Translations under genes and position numbers: made by a program
The notes under the pieces: generated by a model
Databases searched by the model: none
Told to the model about the DNA's origin: nothing
Seen by the model: the letters and a program-made list of their open reading frames with translations, nothing else
Assembly: GCF_000443165.1 (NCBI RefSeq)
Contig: NZ_ATJV01000070.1
Location: 1-64,000, forward strand
From: Thauera terpenica 58Eu
GTDB taxonomy: Bacteria; Pseudomonadota; Gammaproteobacteria; Burkholderiales; Rhodocyclaceae
Direction: 5' to 3'
Length of the DNA stretch: 64,000 nucleotides
Shown here: positions 17,092 through 25,549 of the stretch, in pieces
How positions within the stretch are numbered: position 1 is the stretch's first letter
Layout of the letters: the number at the start of each line of letters is the position of its first letter

Positions 17092-18792
17092 TCAGCTCAG
17101 CTGCCCATCGACAAAGGCACTGCGCAGCTGGCGCTTGAGCAGCTTGCCCGCCGGATTGCGCGGCAGCGCCTGGGTGACGACCTGCACCACCGCCGGCACC
17201 TTGTAAGCTGCCAGATGCGCGGCGACATGCGCGCGCACCGCTTCGGCATCGAGCGTGCAGCCCTCGCCCACCGACACCACGGCTGCCACCATCTCGCCCA
17301 TGTCCTCGTCCGGCACGGCGAACACCGCTGCCTCGAGCACATCGGACAATTGCAGCAGGCAGGATTCGACCTCGGCGGCAGCGATTTTCTCGCCACTGCG
17401 GTTGATGACGTCCTTGATGCGATCGACGATGAAGAGGAAGCCTTCGTCATCCAGGTAGCCCACGTCGCCGCTGCGGAACCAGCCCTCGCACATGGCCGCC
17501 GCCGTGGCGTCCGGATCGCGCCAGTAGCCCTGCATGATGGTCACCCCGCGCAGCCACACCTCGCCCTGCTCCCCGATGGGCAAGGACTGACCCATGGCGT
17601 CTGCGATGCGCACATCGATGATGGGCGAGAGCACGCCGGCGCTATGCGGTTTGTAGGCAAACAGGGTGCCGGAAGCGGCAGCGCCGACACCGTTGGTCTC
17701 GGTCAGGCCGAAGCCGACGCCTGACAGCGAATTCGGACGCCGGCGCTGCAATTCGTCGATCACGCGCTGGAACAATCCCGCCCCGCCAAAGCCCAGGCCC
17801 GACAGGGTGCCGGTCAGCGCCGGGTCATCGAAGCCGGGCTGCGCAAGCAACTGCATGACCATGGACGGCGCGCCGTTGAACTGCGTGATGCGCTCGGCCT
17901 GAATGACCTCGATCGCCTGCACAGGATCCCAGCGGCTGACAAACACCAGACGGCGGCCGTTGCGCAGCGCGCTGAGCAATTGCGCATGCAGGCCGCTGAC
18001 ATGGAACAGCGGCACCGCGGTCAGCGTGGTCGGCGGCAAGCCGCGTGCCATCAGCGCCGCGACGGCCTCGGGCGAAGTCAAGGCCGACAGCGCGCCGATG
18101 AAGTCGATGTTGAACAGCGCCTGACACACACTGCGCTGCGATGAGAGCGCGCCCTTGGCGCGGCTGGTGGCGCCAGAGGTGAACAGGATCAGGGCGGGGT
18201 CATCGGGTCCGAGTTCGGGCAGCACCGGCGGCTCGGCAGCCTGACTGACCACGGCCTGGTAGTCGGCAGCGCCTGCCGGCAGCTCGGTCGCGCCCACGCA
18301 CAGAATGCGGCAACCCGCGACCCGGGTGTCGCCGCCGATACGCGTAAGACGGTCGCTGTCGCAGGCGAACACGCAAGGCTCGACATCGGCCAGCGCCGCA
18401 TGCAGCTCCTCGCCCAGCCCGAAGCTGTTGAGCGGGGCCGGCACCGCGCCGATGAGGCCGGTCGCGACCAGCACCACCGCCCACTCGGGGCGGTTGCGCA
18501 TGGCGATGGCGACACGATCACCGGGTTTCACGTCCCAGGCACGCAGCTGCGCGGCTACCGCATCGACCTCGGCGAAGAAGCGATCGAAGGTCCAGGTCTC
18601 GCCCAGATAGCTGATGAAGGGCTTGTCACCGTGCGTGCGCGCGCTCGACAGCAACTCGGGCAAGGTGCGAAAGGCATTGCGATACACCCGCAGCGCGCGC
18701 CCATCCACGACCTCCTCGGCGAGCTCGAACGGCGCGCCGGGGGCTGTGAGCTGGGCGCGAATCTTGTGGGCAAGTTCAGAAAGCTGGGACAT
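17092..18792 (-). CDS. AMP-forming acyl-CoA ligase
   Basis: 566-aa adenylate-forming ligase. LILFTSGATSRAKGAL is the P-loop motif, with an unusual Ala-Thr-Ser-Arg core in place of GTTG. GFGLTETNG, WFRSGDVGYLDDEGF and the C-terminal LPRNPAGKLLKR with the catalytic Lys follow. The ATG at 18792 is preceded by AGGAG; an upstream in-frame TTG is less likely. It would activate a carboxylic acid to CoA. It follows the MBL hydrolase gene by 16 bp and precedes the pterin dehydratase-like gene. Confidence 0.88.
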   Translation of the reverse strand: MSQLSELAHKIRAQLTAPGAPFELAEEVVDGRALRVYRNAFRTLPELLSSARTHGDKPFISYLGETWTFDRFFAEVDAVAAQLRAWDVKPGDRVAIAMRNRPEWAVVLVATGLIGAVPAPLNSFGLGEELHAALADVEPCVFACDSDRLTRIGGDTRVAGCRILCVGATELPAGAADYQAVVSQAAEPPVLPELGPDDPALILFTSGATSRAKGALSSQRSVCQALFNIDFIGALSALTSPEAVAALMARGLPPTTLTAVPLFHVSGLHAQLLSALRNGRRLVFVSRWDPVQAIEVIQAERITQFNGAPSMVMQLLAQPGFDDPALTGTLSGLGFGGAGLFQRVIDELQRRRPNSLSGVGFGLTETNGVGAAASGTLFAYKPHSAGVLSPIIDVRIADAMGQSLPIGEQGEVWLRGVTIMQGYWRDPDATAAAMCEGWFRSGDVGYLDDEGFLFIVDRIKDVINRSGEKIAAAEVESCLLQLSDVLEAAVFAVPDEDMGEMVAAVVSVGEGCTLDAEAVRAHVAAHLAAYKVPAVVQVVTQALPRNPAGKLLKRQLRSAFVDGQLS

Positions 18793-18808
18793 CAATCACT
18801 CCTAAGAA

Positions 18809-19882
18809 TCAGTTTGCAAGGCTGAAGCGATACAGCCCGTCATCATCCAGCACACGCCTCACCTCGCCCGCATAACGCAACCAGGACAGATGAGCAATGG
18901 TCTCGCCCAGCGCCATCATGTCTTCGACAGCACTGCGCACCTTGGGAAATTGCCTGATTTTGGTCTCGAACGCGGTGGCCGAGCCCACCTCGCGCAGATA
19001 GCTGCGCACGATCTCGAACTGCTGCGCGTGATGCGCATGCAACTCGGTCACGCGCGGGAGAAGACCACGAAATACGCGTTCATGCGAGGGCAGCACCAGC
19101 GTATCCGGCGCCAGGGCGGCGAGTCGATCGAGCGACTCGAGCCACAGCTGCAGCGGATTGGCCTCGGGCTCCATGTCGGTCACCAGCACGTTCGAGGTGA
19201 TGCGTGGCAACAACTGGTCGCCGGCAATGAGCAGACGATCGTTCTCGCAATACAGGCAGGCGTGCTCGGGGGAATGCCCCTCGCCGATCACCACTCGCCA
19301 GTCGCGCCCGCCGATGTTGAGCACCTGGTCTTCGCGCAGCCGGTTGAAGGCGTTCGGTTGCGGCGGCATGAAAGGGTCGCGGCGCAACTTGGCGAACATC
19401 TCCTCGATACGGGCAAGTGGCATGCCCGCGCGCAGATAGAACTGTATCAAGGACTCGGGCAAGGGCTCGGGCAGGGGTCCGCCCAGGGTGCGCATGGTGA
19501 AGTACTCACCATAGGTCATGTACAAGGGCACATTGAAGCGTTCGGTGAACCATGCTGCCAGCCCGGCATGATCATAGTGAAAATGGGTGCAGATCAACCC
19601 CTTCAGCGGCAAGCCCTCGAAGTGGCGGTCGACGATGGTTTCCCACAGCGCGCGCGAGTTCGCCAGATTGAGCCCGGTGTCGACGACAAACCAGCCATCG
19701 GTGTCGCGCAGCAGATAGACGTTGATGTGGTCGAGCTGCATCGGCATCGGCTGGCGTGCCCACAGCACGCCAGCCGCCAGGGTGACGACTTCGCCATCGG
19801 GCTGGGGCGGGACGAAGGGAAACTCGATCTGGCGCCCGGCGTCAGGCACTGCCGCTGCGGCGGGCAGACTGGTTGCGGCCAT
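18809..19882 (-). CDS. Metallo-beta-lactamase-fold hydrolase
   Basis: 357 aa. The Zn motif THFHYDHAG (His100, His102, Asp104, His105) is intact, with later metal ligands in GHSPEHAC, AGDQLLP and LPSHERVF. The C-terminal helical extension is of the LACTB2/glyoxalase-II-like type. Likely a thioester or lactone hydrolase. First gene of the hydrolase-ligase-PCD unit, divergent from the Rieske oxygenase, with a shared candidate operator between them. Confidence 0.83.
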   Translation of the reverse strand: MAATSLPAAAAVPDAGRQIEFPFVPPQPDGEVVTLAAGVLWARQPMPMQLDHINVYLLRDTDGWFVVDTGLNLANSRALWETIVDRHFEGLPLKGLICTHFHYDHAGLAAWFTERFNVPLYMTYGEYFTMRTLGGPLPEPLPESLIQFYLRAGMPLARIEEMFAKLRRDPFMPPQPNAFNRLREDQVLNIGGRDWRVVIGEGHSPEHACLYCENDRLLIAGDQLLPRITSNVLVTDMEPEANPLQLWLESLDRLAALAPDTLVLPSHERVFRGLLPRVTELHAHHAQQFEIVRSYLREVGSATAFETKIRQFPKVRSAVEDMMALGETIAHLSWLRYAGEVRRVLDDDGLYRFSLAN

Positions 19883-19943
19883 GGGGTCTCCGTCATTATG
19901 TATTGTTAGAGCCTTACCTTATGCGGGGCCGTTTCGTCCGGAC

Positions 19944-19962
19944 ACGTCCAAAAGGACGATGT
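19944..19962. promoter_or_regulatory. Shared operator motif, copy 2
   Basis: ACGTCCAAAAGGACGATGT: GTCC-N4-GGAC inverted repeat with the GATGT tail, 14 of 18 bases identical to the site at 16656-16673 with all but one difference in the spacer. It lies in the 246-bp divergent gap between the MBL hydrolase and Rieske genes. A weaker half site (CCATCGTCCGAATAAGG) follows near 19994. Confidence 0.5.
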
Positions 19963-20128
19963 CTGCAAAGGACACCGCACCGACGATGCAAGGCCATCGT
20001 CCGAATAAGGGATGTGGATCAACGCAGCACTCGACAAAATCGGTAAGAATCAGGGTCATTGCCGTCGTTTTTGCTGTTCCTGGCCCGATGAATCGCATAC
20101 AGACTCATTACGAAGAGGAGGCCCCCCC

Positions 20129-21238
20129 ATGGCCACAACAAAAGACTATCGCCTTGGTGAATTCACCTTTCCGCGCGGCTGGTTCATGATCGCGGAAGCG
20201 TCCGAGCTCGACACTCACAAGCCCCTTTCGGTGCGCTTCTTCGGCCAGGATTTCGCACTCTACCGTGGCCGCGAAACCGGCAAGGTGGTGTTGCTCGACG
20301 CCTACTGTCCGCACATGAAGACGCACCTTGCCGCACCCAACACCACCTCCTACGTCGTCATCGACGGCGGTGGCTCCAACGTCGAGGGGGACGACATCCG
20401 CTGCCCCTACCACGGCTGGCGCTTTGGCGCCGACGGCAAGTGCAACGACATCCCCTATCACGAGGGTCAGATCCCGGCCGCCGCGAAGGTCAAGTCGTGG
20501 ACGGTGGTCGAGAGCCTGGGCGCGATCTGGGTGTGGTACGACCCCGAAGGCGGCGAGCCGGAATGGGAGCACCCCAGCCTCAAGGAATGGGACGATCCGT
20601 CCTGGGTGCGCTGGAAGTTCGATCACCTCGGCATCCTCAACCAGCACCCGCAGGAAGTCATCGACAACATCTGTGACTACGGCCACCTGAGCCCGATCCA
20701 TGGCTCGACCGTGCAGAAGTATGAGAACGAGTTCCAGGGCCACCACGCCATTCAGCGCCAGTGCGGCCCGCACCGCACCCTGGTGGGCGAAAACGGCGTC
20801 AGCCCGGTGCTATCCACGGTCACCGTCTATCACGGTCCGGGCGTGCTGATTTCGCACCTTGGTGGCCTGTACGAAGCCGTGCTGTTCATCACCCACACCC
20901 CGGTCGAGGACGGATCGATCAAGGTCTGGCATGCCCTGCTCGTCAAGTCACCCAGCGGCAGCGCAGTGACCACCCGCACCGACATGATCGCCGCCCGTCA
21001 ATTCCAGGAGTCCAGCCGCCTCGCCTTTGCGCAGGACTTCGAGGTGTGGACCAACAAGGGCCCGTGCCTGAACGGTCTGTTCATTCCCAGCGACGGCCCC
21101 TTCATGAAGGCGCGCATCTGGTACAAGCAGTTCTTCAACCCGCGCGCCAAGAAGCACGAATACCTCGAGCAGTGCGAAGGCTTCTACGTGCCCAAGGGCA
21201 TCGCGCCCTTCACTGACGACGCGCCCGCAGCAGCCTGA
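20129..21238 (+). CDS. Rieske non-heme iron oxygenase, KshA-like
   Basis: 369-aa terminal oxygenase subunit. The Rieske cluster is Cys60-x-His62 (YCPHMKTHL) and Cys92-x2-His95 (RCPYHGW); the spacing between pairs (29 residues) is longer than usual because of an NTTSYVVIDGGGSN-type insert. The mononuclear iron site is DYGHLSPIH (Asp183 bridge, His186, His191). The family includes 3-ketosteroid 9-alpha-hydroxylase and related ring hydroxylases. ATG at 20129 with AAGAGGAGG. It needs an external reductase, and none is encoded nearby. The substrate is inferred to be a cyclic hydrophobic compound. Confidence 0.87.
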   Translation: MATTKDYRLGEFTFPRGWFMIAEASELDTHKPLSVRFFGQDFALYRGRETGKVVLLDAYCPHMKTHLAAPNTTSYVVIDGGGSNVEGDDIRCPYHGWRFGADGKCNDIPYHEGQIPAAAKVKSWTVVESLGAIWVWYDPEGGEPEWEHPSLKEWDDPSWVRWKFDHLGILNQHPQEVIDNICDYGHLSPIHGSTVQKYENEFQGHHAIQRQCGPHRTLVGENGVSPVLSTVTVYHGPGVLISHLGGLYEAVLFITHTPVEDGSIKVWHALLVKSPSGSAVTTRTDMIAARQFQESSRLAFAQDFEVWTNKGPCLNGLFIPSDGPFMKARIWYKQFFNPRAKKHEYLEQCEGFYVPKGIAPFTDDAPAAA

Positions 21239-21266
21239 ATCTGCCGCGCGCCACCCGGTGTGAATG

Positions 21267-21298
21267 CGGTCTGTCCTTGCGGACAGGCCGTATTTTTT
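21267..21298 (+). terminator. Rho-independent terminator after the Rieske gene
   Basis: CGGTCTGTCC-TTGC-GGACAGGCCG stem-loop followed by TATTTTTT, 28 bp after the Rieske stop codon. Confidence 0.85.
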
Positions 21299-21376
21299 CT
21301 GTCAGCGCCCCCTTCCAACGCTCGCGCTCACGCATGGCGTCGGTCGTCGACGCCATGCAGCAACCCGGAGCAGACA

Positions 21377-21670
21377 ATGAACTTTGCACAAATCGCACCC
21401 TGGGTCGGACTCATCGGTCTGATCGGACTTGCCGGACTGGCGGGCATCCGCAAGCCCGCGCTCAAGACCCAGCCCGGCGCCCTCATTCGCCTGCTGGGCA
21501 TCGCCGGTCTGGCCGGCATCAGCGGCTTCTGGATCGAGGGCGCAGGCGCAATGGGCGCTTTCGGCGCGCTCGGCCTGTGGAACCATCAATCCCCCACGCT
21601 CGCGCTATGGGGCAAGCTGGGCTGGGCGGGCGTGGTCGGCGTGCCTTTCGCCATCGCCGCCCTCATGTGA
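21377..21670 (+). CDS. Small hydrophobic membrane protein, unknown
   Basis: 97 aa, with three or four hydrophobic Gly/Ala/Leu-rich segments (WVGLIGLIGLAGLAGI, LLGIAGLAGISGFWI, GWAGVVGVPFAIAAL) and few charges. It looks like a small integral membrane protein. Start ATG at 21377 after CCCGGAGCAGACA (GGAG seven bases away). No family recognised. It sits alone between the Rieske terminator and a convergent ALDH gene. Confidence 0.55.
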   Translation: MNFAQIAPWVGLIGLIGLAGLAGIRKPALKTQPGALIRLLGIAGLAGISGFWIEGAGAMGAFGALGLWNHQSPTLALWGKLGWAGVVGVPFAIAALM

Positions 21671-21678
21671 ACAGGCAG

Positions 21679-21699
21679 GCCGTGGGCTCGGCCCACGGC
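21679..21699. terminator. Hairpin between convergent genes
   Basis: GCCGTGGGC-TCG-GCCCACGGC, a perfect 9-bp stem with a 3-nt loop between the small membrane protein (+) and ALDH (-). No T-run, so termination is probable but not certain. Confidence 0.5.
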
Positions 21700-21717
21700 A
21701 CCGGCACGCGCTGCGCC

Positions 21718-23139
21718 CTACACACGCAAGGTCTTGAGCAAGCGCGCATGGAGCTGCTTGGGGTAAGGCCGCGCCAGGCCCAGCGCCTTGCGCGGATCCC
21801 ACCAGCCGCTGCGATACAGCGTGCGCGCATGGCTGAACTCGGCAAAGCCCTCACGACCGTGGTAGGCGCCCATGCCCGAAGCACCAATGCCGCCAAACGG
21901 CGCATCGTGCGCGGCCACGTGCATGATCACGTCATTGATTGCGACTCCGCCCGAGACCGTGCTGCGCAACACGCGCTGCTCCTCGTCACGATCGCTGCCG
22001 AAGTAGTACAGCGCCAGCGGCCGCGGCCCCGCATTGATGCGATCGATCGCTTCGCTCACATCTGCGTAGCACTCCACCTGCAGCACGGGACCAAAGATCT
22101 CCTCCTGCGCCAGCATGCTGTCCGCAGGCGCATCGACCACCAATCGCAGCGGCAAGCGCGCATCGGCAGCCGGCAGGCCCGCGCCGCAATCGACGATGCG
22201 CCCACCACGCGCGCGCGCATCGTCCACATACGACTCGATGCGCATTTGATGGCGCTCATTGATGATGGCGGTCAGCGCCGCCACGCCATCAGCGGGCGGA
22301 AACATCTGACGGTGAGCCTCCTGGCAGGCGGCCACGAACGGTTCGAGCAGCTCTTGCGCGACATACACGGTGTCGGGGCTGACGCAGATCTGGCCACCGT
22401 TCATCGCCTTGCCTTCGACGATGCGCTGCGCCGCCAGGCGAATATCCGCGCTACGACCAATGATCACCGGCGACTTGCCGCCCAACTCCAGCGTCACCGG
22501 CACCAGGTGCTCGGCTGCTGCCCGCATCACACGCACGCCAGTGGCCGAGCTGCCGGTAAGCACCATGTGATCGAAGGCCAGCGCACTGAAGTCACTCGCC
22601 AGGCCGGCATCGCCAGTAAACACCGCCACCTCGTCCGCAGCAAAATAGGCCGCGATCGTCTGCTGCAGCAGCGCCGATGTACGCGGCACCAGCTCGGACG
22701 GCTTGATCATCGCGCGATTGCCTGCCGCCAGCACGAAGCCCAGTGGCGCCAGCGTGGTGAATAGGGGTACGTTCCAGGTGCCGAGCACACCGACCACACC
22801 CTTGGGGATATGACTCACCTCAACGCGCGCGCCGAACAGATTGAACGGAAACACCCCCTTGCGGCGCTCGGGCTTCATCCAGCCGCGCAACTGAGCACGC
22901 GCATACTTGACCGAGTTGAAGCTGGACATGACATCGTTCATCAAGGACGCATCACGCGGCCGACCGCCAAAGTCCGCGTCGAGCGCGGTACAGAAATCGT
23001 CGGCACGCTCGCGCAGAAGGTGCAGCAGGCGCGTGAGGCGGTCGATGCGCAGTGCGGCATCGGGCGCACCGCCTTGGGCTTGCGCCAGCTTCATCGCCGC
23101 CAGGGTGGCCTGCAAGGCGGCCTCATCGCTGTGCTTCAT
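21718..23139 (-). CDS. Aldehyde dehydrogenase (coniferyl-aldehyde-dehydrogenase-like)
   Basis: 473-aa NAD(P)-dependent aldehyde dehydrogenase. Glu218 in VTLELGGKSP and the nucleophile Cys252 in MNGGQICVSPD are in place, with the EEIFGPVLQV motif. Shortness and the C-terminal NDVIMHVAAHDAPFGGIGASGMGAYHG resemble the coniferyl/fatty aldehyde dehydrogenase branch. The ATG at 23139 suits the GAGGA site; ATG 23148 is an alternative. Last gene of an ECH-nitroreductase-GMC-ALDH operon, and would oxidise the aldehyde made by the GMC enzyme. Confidence 0.88.
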   Translation of the reverse strand: MKHSDEAALQATLAAMKLAQAQGGAPDAALRIDRLTRLLHLLRERADDFCTALDADFGGRPRDASLMNDVMSSFNSVKYARAQLRGWMKPERRKGVFPFNLFGARVEVSHIPKGVVGVLGTWNVPLFTTLAPLGFVLAAGNRAMIKPSELVPRTSALLQQTIAAYFAADEVAVFTGDAGLASDFSALAFDHMVLTGSSATGVRVMRAAAEHLVPVTLELGGKSPVIIGRSADIRLAAQRIVEGKAMNGGQICVSPDTVYVAQELLEPFVAACQEAHRQMFPPADGVAALTAIINERHQMRIESYVDDARARGGRIVDCGAGLPAADARLPLRLVVDAPADSMLAQEEIFGPVLQVECYADVSEAIDRINAGPRPLALYYFGSDRDEEQRVLRSTVSGGVAINDVIMHVAAHDAPFGGIGASGMGAYHGREGFAEFSHARTLYRSGWWDPRKALGLARPYPKQLHARLLKTLRV

Positions 23140-23185
23140 GTTTGTCATCCTCGCGCTGCCAGCGCGGCAAAAACCTTGAGCACGA

Positions 23186-24790
23186 TCAGGCACGCGCCGC
23201 GCGCACGAACTCGGCCACACGCTCGCCGATCATGATCGCGGTGGCATTGGTGTTGCCGGAGATCAGCCGCGGCATCACCGAGGCATCGGCCACGCGCAGA
23301 CCATCGACGCCGCGCACCGCCAGCCGGGTATCGACCACCGCGGCCTCGTCCTCGCCCATCCTGCAGGTGCCCACCGGATGGTGGCCGGTGGAGCCGGCAC
23401 GGCGCGCATAGTCGATGAGCTGCTCGCGCGTGCTCGCCGAACTACCCGGATAGACCTCACTGGCCGTGATCGCGGCCAGTGCTGGCGCGGCTGCGATGCG
23501 GCGCGCCCACGCCATGCCCGCCAGGGTGGTGTCGATGTCGTCGGCGGTGGTGAGGTAATTCATCTGCAACAAAGGCCGCGCCGCCGCATCCGCCGACGCC
23601 AGCGCCAGCCGGCCGCGCGAACTGGGCCGGCACACATTGGGTGCCAGGGTGTAACCGGGGAAGGGGTGCAGCGCCTTTTTCACGCCTTCGAGCTCACCCG
23701 ACAGCGGCAGCAGGTGAAACTGCAGGTCGGGGCGCAGCAGCTCGGGCCGGCTGCGCAGGAAGATGCCGACCTCGGCCGCCGGCATGGTCATCGCGCCGCG
23801 CTTGCGCAGCAGGTAGTTCAGCACCTCGAGCACCACCCGCATGCCGCCCAGACGCTGGTTCATCGACGCCTGGCCGTCCTTGAGCCGCCACATCAAGGGC
23901 ACCACCAGATGGTCCTGCAGGTTGGCACCCACCTGGGGCGCATCCACCTTCAGCGCAATGCCGTGACGGGCGAGCTCGGCGGCAGGGCCGATCCCCGACA
24001 GCATCAATATCTGCGGCGAGCCGATCGCCCCCGCGCACAGCAGGACCTCGGCACGCGCACGCGCGACGCGCTCCTGCCCATCCACCCGATAGCGCACGCC
24101 GAGCGCACGCCCGCCCTCGATCAGCACCTCGGCGACCACGGCCCCGGTCTGGATCAGCAGATTGCTCCGCCCGCGCGCCGGCTTCAGATAGCCGTGCGCC
24201 GCCGAACAACGGCGCGCGCCCGTGAGTGTGGCCTGATAGAACCCCACCCCTTCCTGGGTGGCGCCATTGAAATCCCGGGTGCGCGGAACACCTGCCTGTT
24301 CGGCGGCCTGAATCATCAGCTCGGCCAATGGCGTGGGGTCCACCAGATCGGACACCGCGATCGGGCCGTCCTGGCCGTGATGCGCATCGGCGATACCCAG
24401 ATTGCGCTCCATGCGCCGGAAGTAAGGCGCCACCTCGGCCCAGCCCCAGCCCGGCGCTCCTGCGTCCACCCAGTCGTCGTAGTCCTGATGCTGGCCGCGA
24501 ATGTAGATCAGGCCATTGATGGCCGAGCTGCCGCCGAGCACCTTGCCGCGCGGCAAGGGCACGCGCCGGCCACCCAGACCGGGTTCGGGCTCGGTCTCGA
24601 AGGCCCAGTTGAAGGCGCTGCCGGGGTCCTGGGTCTTGCCCCAGCCCGCCGGCATGTCGATCATCAGATTGTCGTCACCCGCACCGGCCTCGAGCAACAG
24701 CACGCGGCAAGCGGGGTCTTCGGACAGGCGCGCCGCCGCCGCGCTGCCCGCGCTGCCCGCGCCGACGACGATGTAGTCGAAGCGGTCCAT
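23186..24790 (-). CDS. GMC-family alcohol dehydrogenase/oxidase
   Basis: 534-aa FAD-dependent glucose-methanol-choline oxidoreductase. The FAD-binding N-terminus is DYIVVGAGSAGSAAAARL, then the GMC signatures PRGKVLGGSSAING and GAIGSPQILMLSGIGP, and the C-terminal GHHPVGTCRMG with the active-site His followed by SGNTNATAIMIGE. It would oxidise an alcohol to an aldehyde for the downstream ALDH. It starts 1 bp after the nitroreductase stop. Confidence 0.9.
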   Translation of the reverse strand: MDRFDYIVVGAGSAGSAAAARLSEDPACRVLLLEAGAGDDNLMIDMPAGWGKTQDPGSAFNWAFETEPEPGLGGRRVPLPRGKVLGGSSAINGLIYIRGQHQDYDDWVDAGAPGWGWAEVAPYFRRMERNLGIADAHHGQDGPIAVSDLVDPTPLAELMIQAAEQAGVPRTRDFNGATQEGVGFYQATLTGARRCSAAHGYLKPARGRSNLLIQTGAVVAEVLIEGGRALGVRYRVDGQERVARARAEVLLCAGAIGSPQILMLSGIGPAAELARHGIALKVDAPQVGANLQDHLVVPLMWRLKDGQASMNQRLGGMRVVLEVLNYLLRKRGAMTMPAAEVGIFLRSRPELLRPDLQFHLLPLSGELEGVKKALHPFPGYTLAPNVCRPSSRGRLALASADAAARPLLQMNYLTTADDIDTTLAGMAWARRIAAAPALAAITASEVYPGSSASTREQLIDYARRAGSTGHHPVGTCRMGEDEAAVVDTRLAVRGVDGLRVADASVMPRLISGNTNATAIMIGERVAEFVRAARA

Positions 24791-24791
24791 C

Positions 24792-25478
24792 TCAGTCCTC
24801 CCGGATCTGCGTGCAGCGCGCGAGATCACGTGGCACGCGCACGCGGTTGACCGCCGCCGTCGTGTCGATACGGCCGAAGGACACCCCGAACAGCAATTGC
24901 GACTCCGGCGCCAGATCGAACTCGGCGCGCACCAGATCGGGATGGAAGCTGAGTGAAGTCTGCGGGCAGCTACCGTAGCCCATGCTGGCGAGCGCGAGCA
25001 TGAAGCTCTGCGCGCACATGCCCAGATCCGCCGCTTCGCGCGCGCCACAACCGGCCGGCAAGAAGAAGAAGGCGACATGGGGCGCGCCAAAGAAAGCGTA
25101 GTTCTCCATGAACTGAGCCTGGCGCCCGGCCTTGTCCTCGCGCGCGATGCCCAGCGTGGCGTACAAGGTCTCAGCCGCGGCAATCTGGCGCTCGCGGTGC
25201 AGCCCTTGATAGCGGCCGTCATAGGGCAGGTCGGGCTTCATTCGGCCCGCCATCATCTGCGCGCTGATGCCGGCGGCGAGGCGGTCGCGCACCGCAGCCG
25301 AGGCCACCGCGATCATCCACGGCTGGGTGTTGCAATTGGACGGCGCACGGCAGGCCAGGGCGAGCGCACGCTCGATGTCCGCACGTGGCAGCGGGTCGGG
25401 GAGAAACGCACGGGTGGAAACGCGTCGGTCGACGATGTCGGCAAAAGCGGTGGCGTGGTCGATGTCAGGCAGTTGCAT
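24792..25478 (-). CDS. Nitroreductase-family protein
   Basis: 228-aa FMN-binding nitroreductase: DRRVSTRAFLPDPLP (family RRSxRxF region), RAPSNCNTQPW, and AADLGMCAQSFMLALASMGYGSCPQT near the C-terminus. Probably reduces a quinone, nitro or enone substrate with NAD(P)H. Directly abuts the GMC gene and lies 71 bp after the enoyl-CoA hydratase gene. Different subgroup from the nitroreductase at 5416. Confidence 0.85.
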   Translation of the reverse strand: MQLPDIDHATAFADIVDRRVSTRAFLPDPLPRADIERALALACRAPSNCNTQPWMIAVASAAVRDRLAAGISAQMMAGRMKPDLPYDGRYQGLHRERQIAAAETLYATLGIAREDKAGRQAQFMENYAFFGAPHVAFFFLPAGCGAREAADLGMCAQSFMLALASMGYGSCPQTSLSFHPDLVRAEFDLAPESQLLFGVSFGRIDTTAAVNRVRVPRDLARCTQIRED

Positions 25479-25549
25479 GGTGATTCCTGTGCGGCGTGTG
25501 CCGGAAAAGGGGTTCGAAAGCCCGTGAGCACGGGCGTCGCGCAGCGGCG

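Noticed and set aside
21267-21290. Third copy of the GTCC-N4-GGAC motif
   Set aside because: GTCC-TTGC-GGAC here is the stem of a rho-independent terminator with a T-run and lacks the GATGT tail.
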